Assembly (NCBI GenBank): GCA_030562195.1
Contig: CM060199.1
Coordinates: 26,804,338-26,868,337, forward strand
Length of the DNA: 64,000 nucleotides
DNA from: Nipponacmea schrenckii
Lineage: Eukaryota; Mollusca; Gastropoda; Lottiidae
Reading direction: 5' to 3'
The translations under genes and the position numbers were made by a program. The notes below the pieces were generated by a model. The model was given only the letters and a program-made list of their open reading frames with translations, ran no database searches and had not been told where the DNA came from. Of this stretch, positions 63,704 to 64,000 are shown piece after piece (positions within the stretch are counted from its first letter, which is position 1; every line of letters starts with the position of its first letter).

Positions 63704-64000
63704 TAGGGCTGGCAAAATTTATCGAAATTCCGATTAATCGTCGATTACTTACCTGCCGATTACGATTATCGATCTTAAATTCCATAATCGATTATCATGA
63801 TTCAATAAATTATATCCAATCAATTTTTAAAACAACTGTTTACAAGATGGAATGAACAATACTATCACAAAACCTACCAAATAATACCGCTATCGACTTT
63901 TAATGCGACACAATAACAACTATAGGCCTATAAATAACAACAGTGTAGAGCGCCATCTGCTCGGAGGATATGCTACTTTCATTTTCAAATGTACTGTGTT
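63704..64000. repeat. Possible end of a hAT-like element
   Basis: TAGGGCTGGCAAAATTTATC near 63704, then clustered ATCGATTA/TAATCGTCGATTA motifs to about 63800. TAGGGCTGG-type starts and ATCGAT-rich ends occur in hAT MITEs. The other end would lie outside the window. Confidence 0.3.

Overview
The window comes from a eukaryotic, almost certainly invertebrate nuclear genome. It is AT-rich and intron-bearing, has two 500-N assembly gaps (3951-4450 and 62586-63085), and is filled with nested transposable elements. The mix (Polinton/Maverick, piggyBac, Harbinger, Ty3/Gypsy, CR1-type and RNase H-bearing LINEs, a tRNA-derived SINE) fits a lophotrochozoan such as a mollusc. That placement is an inference and no species can be named. 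There is no sign of a prokaryote, organelle or free virus.

Region by region. 983-4646 (+) holds Polinton-type virion genes: a broken capsid-protein end, a small hydrophobic protein and an A32/FtsK-like packaging ATPase, with a tandemly amplified tRNA-SINE inserted. 4859-5242 is a small inverted-repeat element. About 6300-10277 is a degenerate tandem repeat with two promoter-like modules. 10291-20182 (-) is a long decayed Polinton copy: protein-primed DNA polymerase B, a membrane protein, a structural-type protein, a fibre-like coiled coil, a cysteine protease, an integrase and a parvovirus-like PLA2 domain. A complete piggyBac transposon (16787-19952) splits its PLA2 domain. A second copy of the same family (21237-25103, +) lies head-to-head with it, shortened by an internal deletion and cut off inside polymerase B.

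25104-34262 is an RNase H-bearing LINE (LINE-A, -). It was split by a near-complete CR1-type LINE (LINE-C, 26613-31588) with its target-site duplication intact, and separately by an 850-bp piggyBac MITE (33057-33906). 34263-36101 is a 5'-truncated Gypsy element with a 3' LTR. 37262-43936 is a second Gypsy, with intact gag and broken pol, interrupted by a decayed piggyBac (41641-43916) and then by an L1/Tx1-like LINE remnant up to about 45330. 45331-53120 is mostly non-coding with dispersed repeats, a decayed multi-copy gene at 48987-50528, and two exon-like blocks on the minus strand at 46928-47036 and 47603-47701. 53124-56206 carries a LINE scrap, Harbinger transposase remains and exon-like blocks. 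56853-60765 (-) is a third Gypsy with a 3' LTR and an extra zinc-finger ORF in the env position, itself split by the SINE. LINE-B (60766-62585, -) interrupts its reverse transcriptase. Small exon-like blocks and a hAT-like end finish the window.

Almost nothing here looks like a working host gene. Only the piggyBac transposase at 17482-19179, the Gypsy gag at 37262-38413 and a few short Polinton ORFs are uninterrupted. The most interesting points are: the 88-bp promoter-like monomers that lie inside the CR1-type LINE insertion; the 2A-like peptide in the same LINE; the PLA2-integrase in-frame fusion shared by both Polinton copies; the gag-pol frameshift signal; and the Gypsy zinc-finger third ORF.
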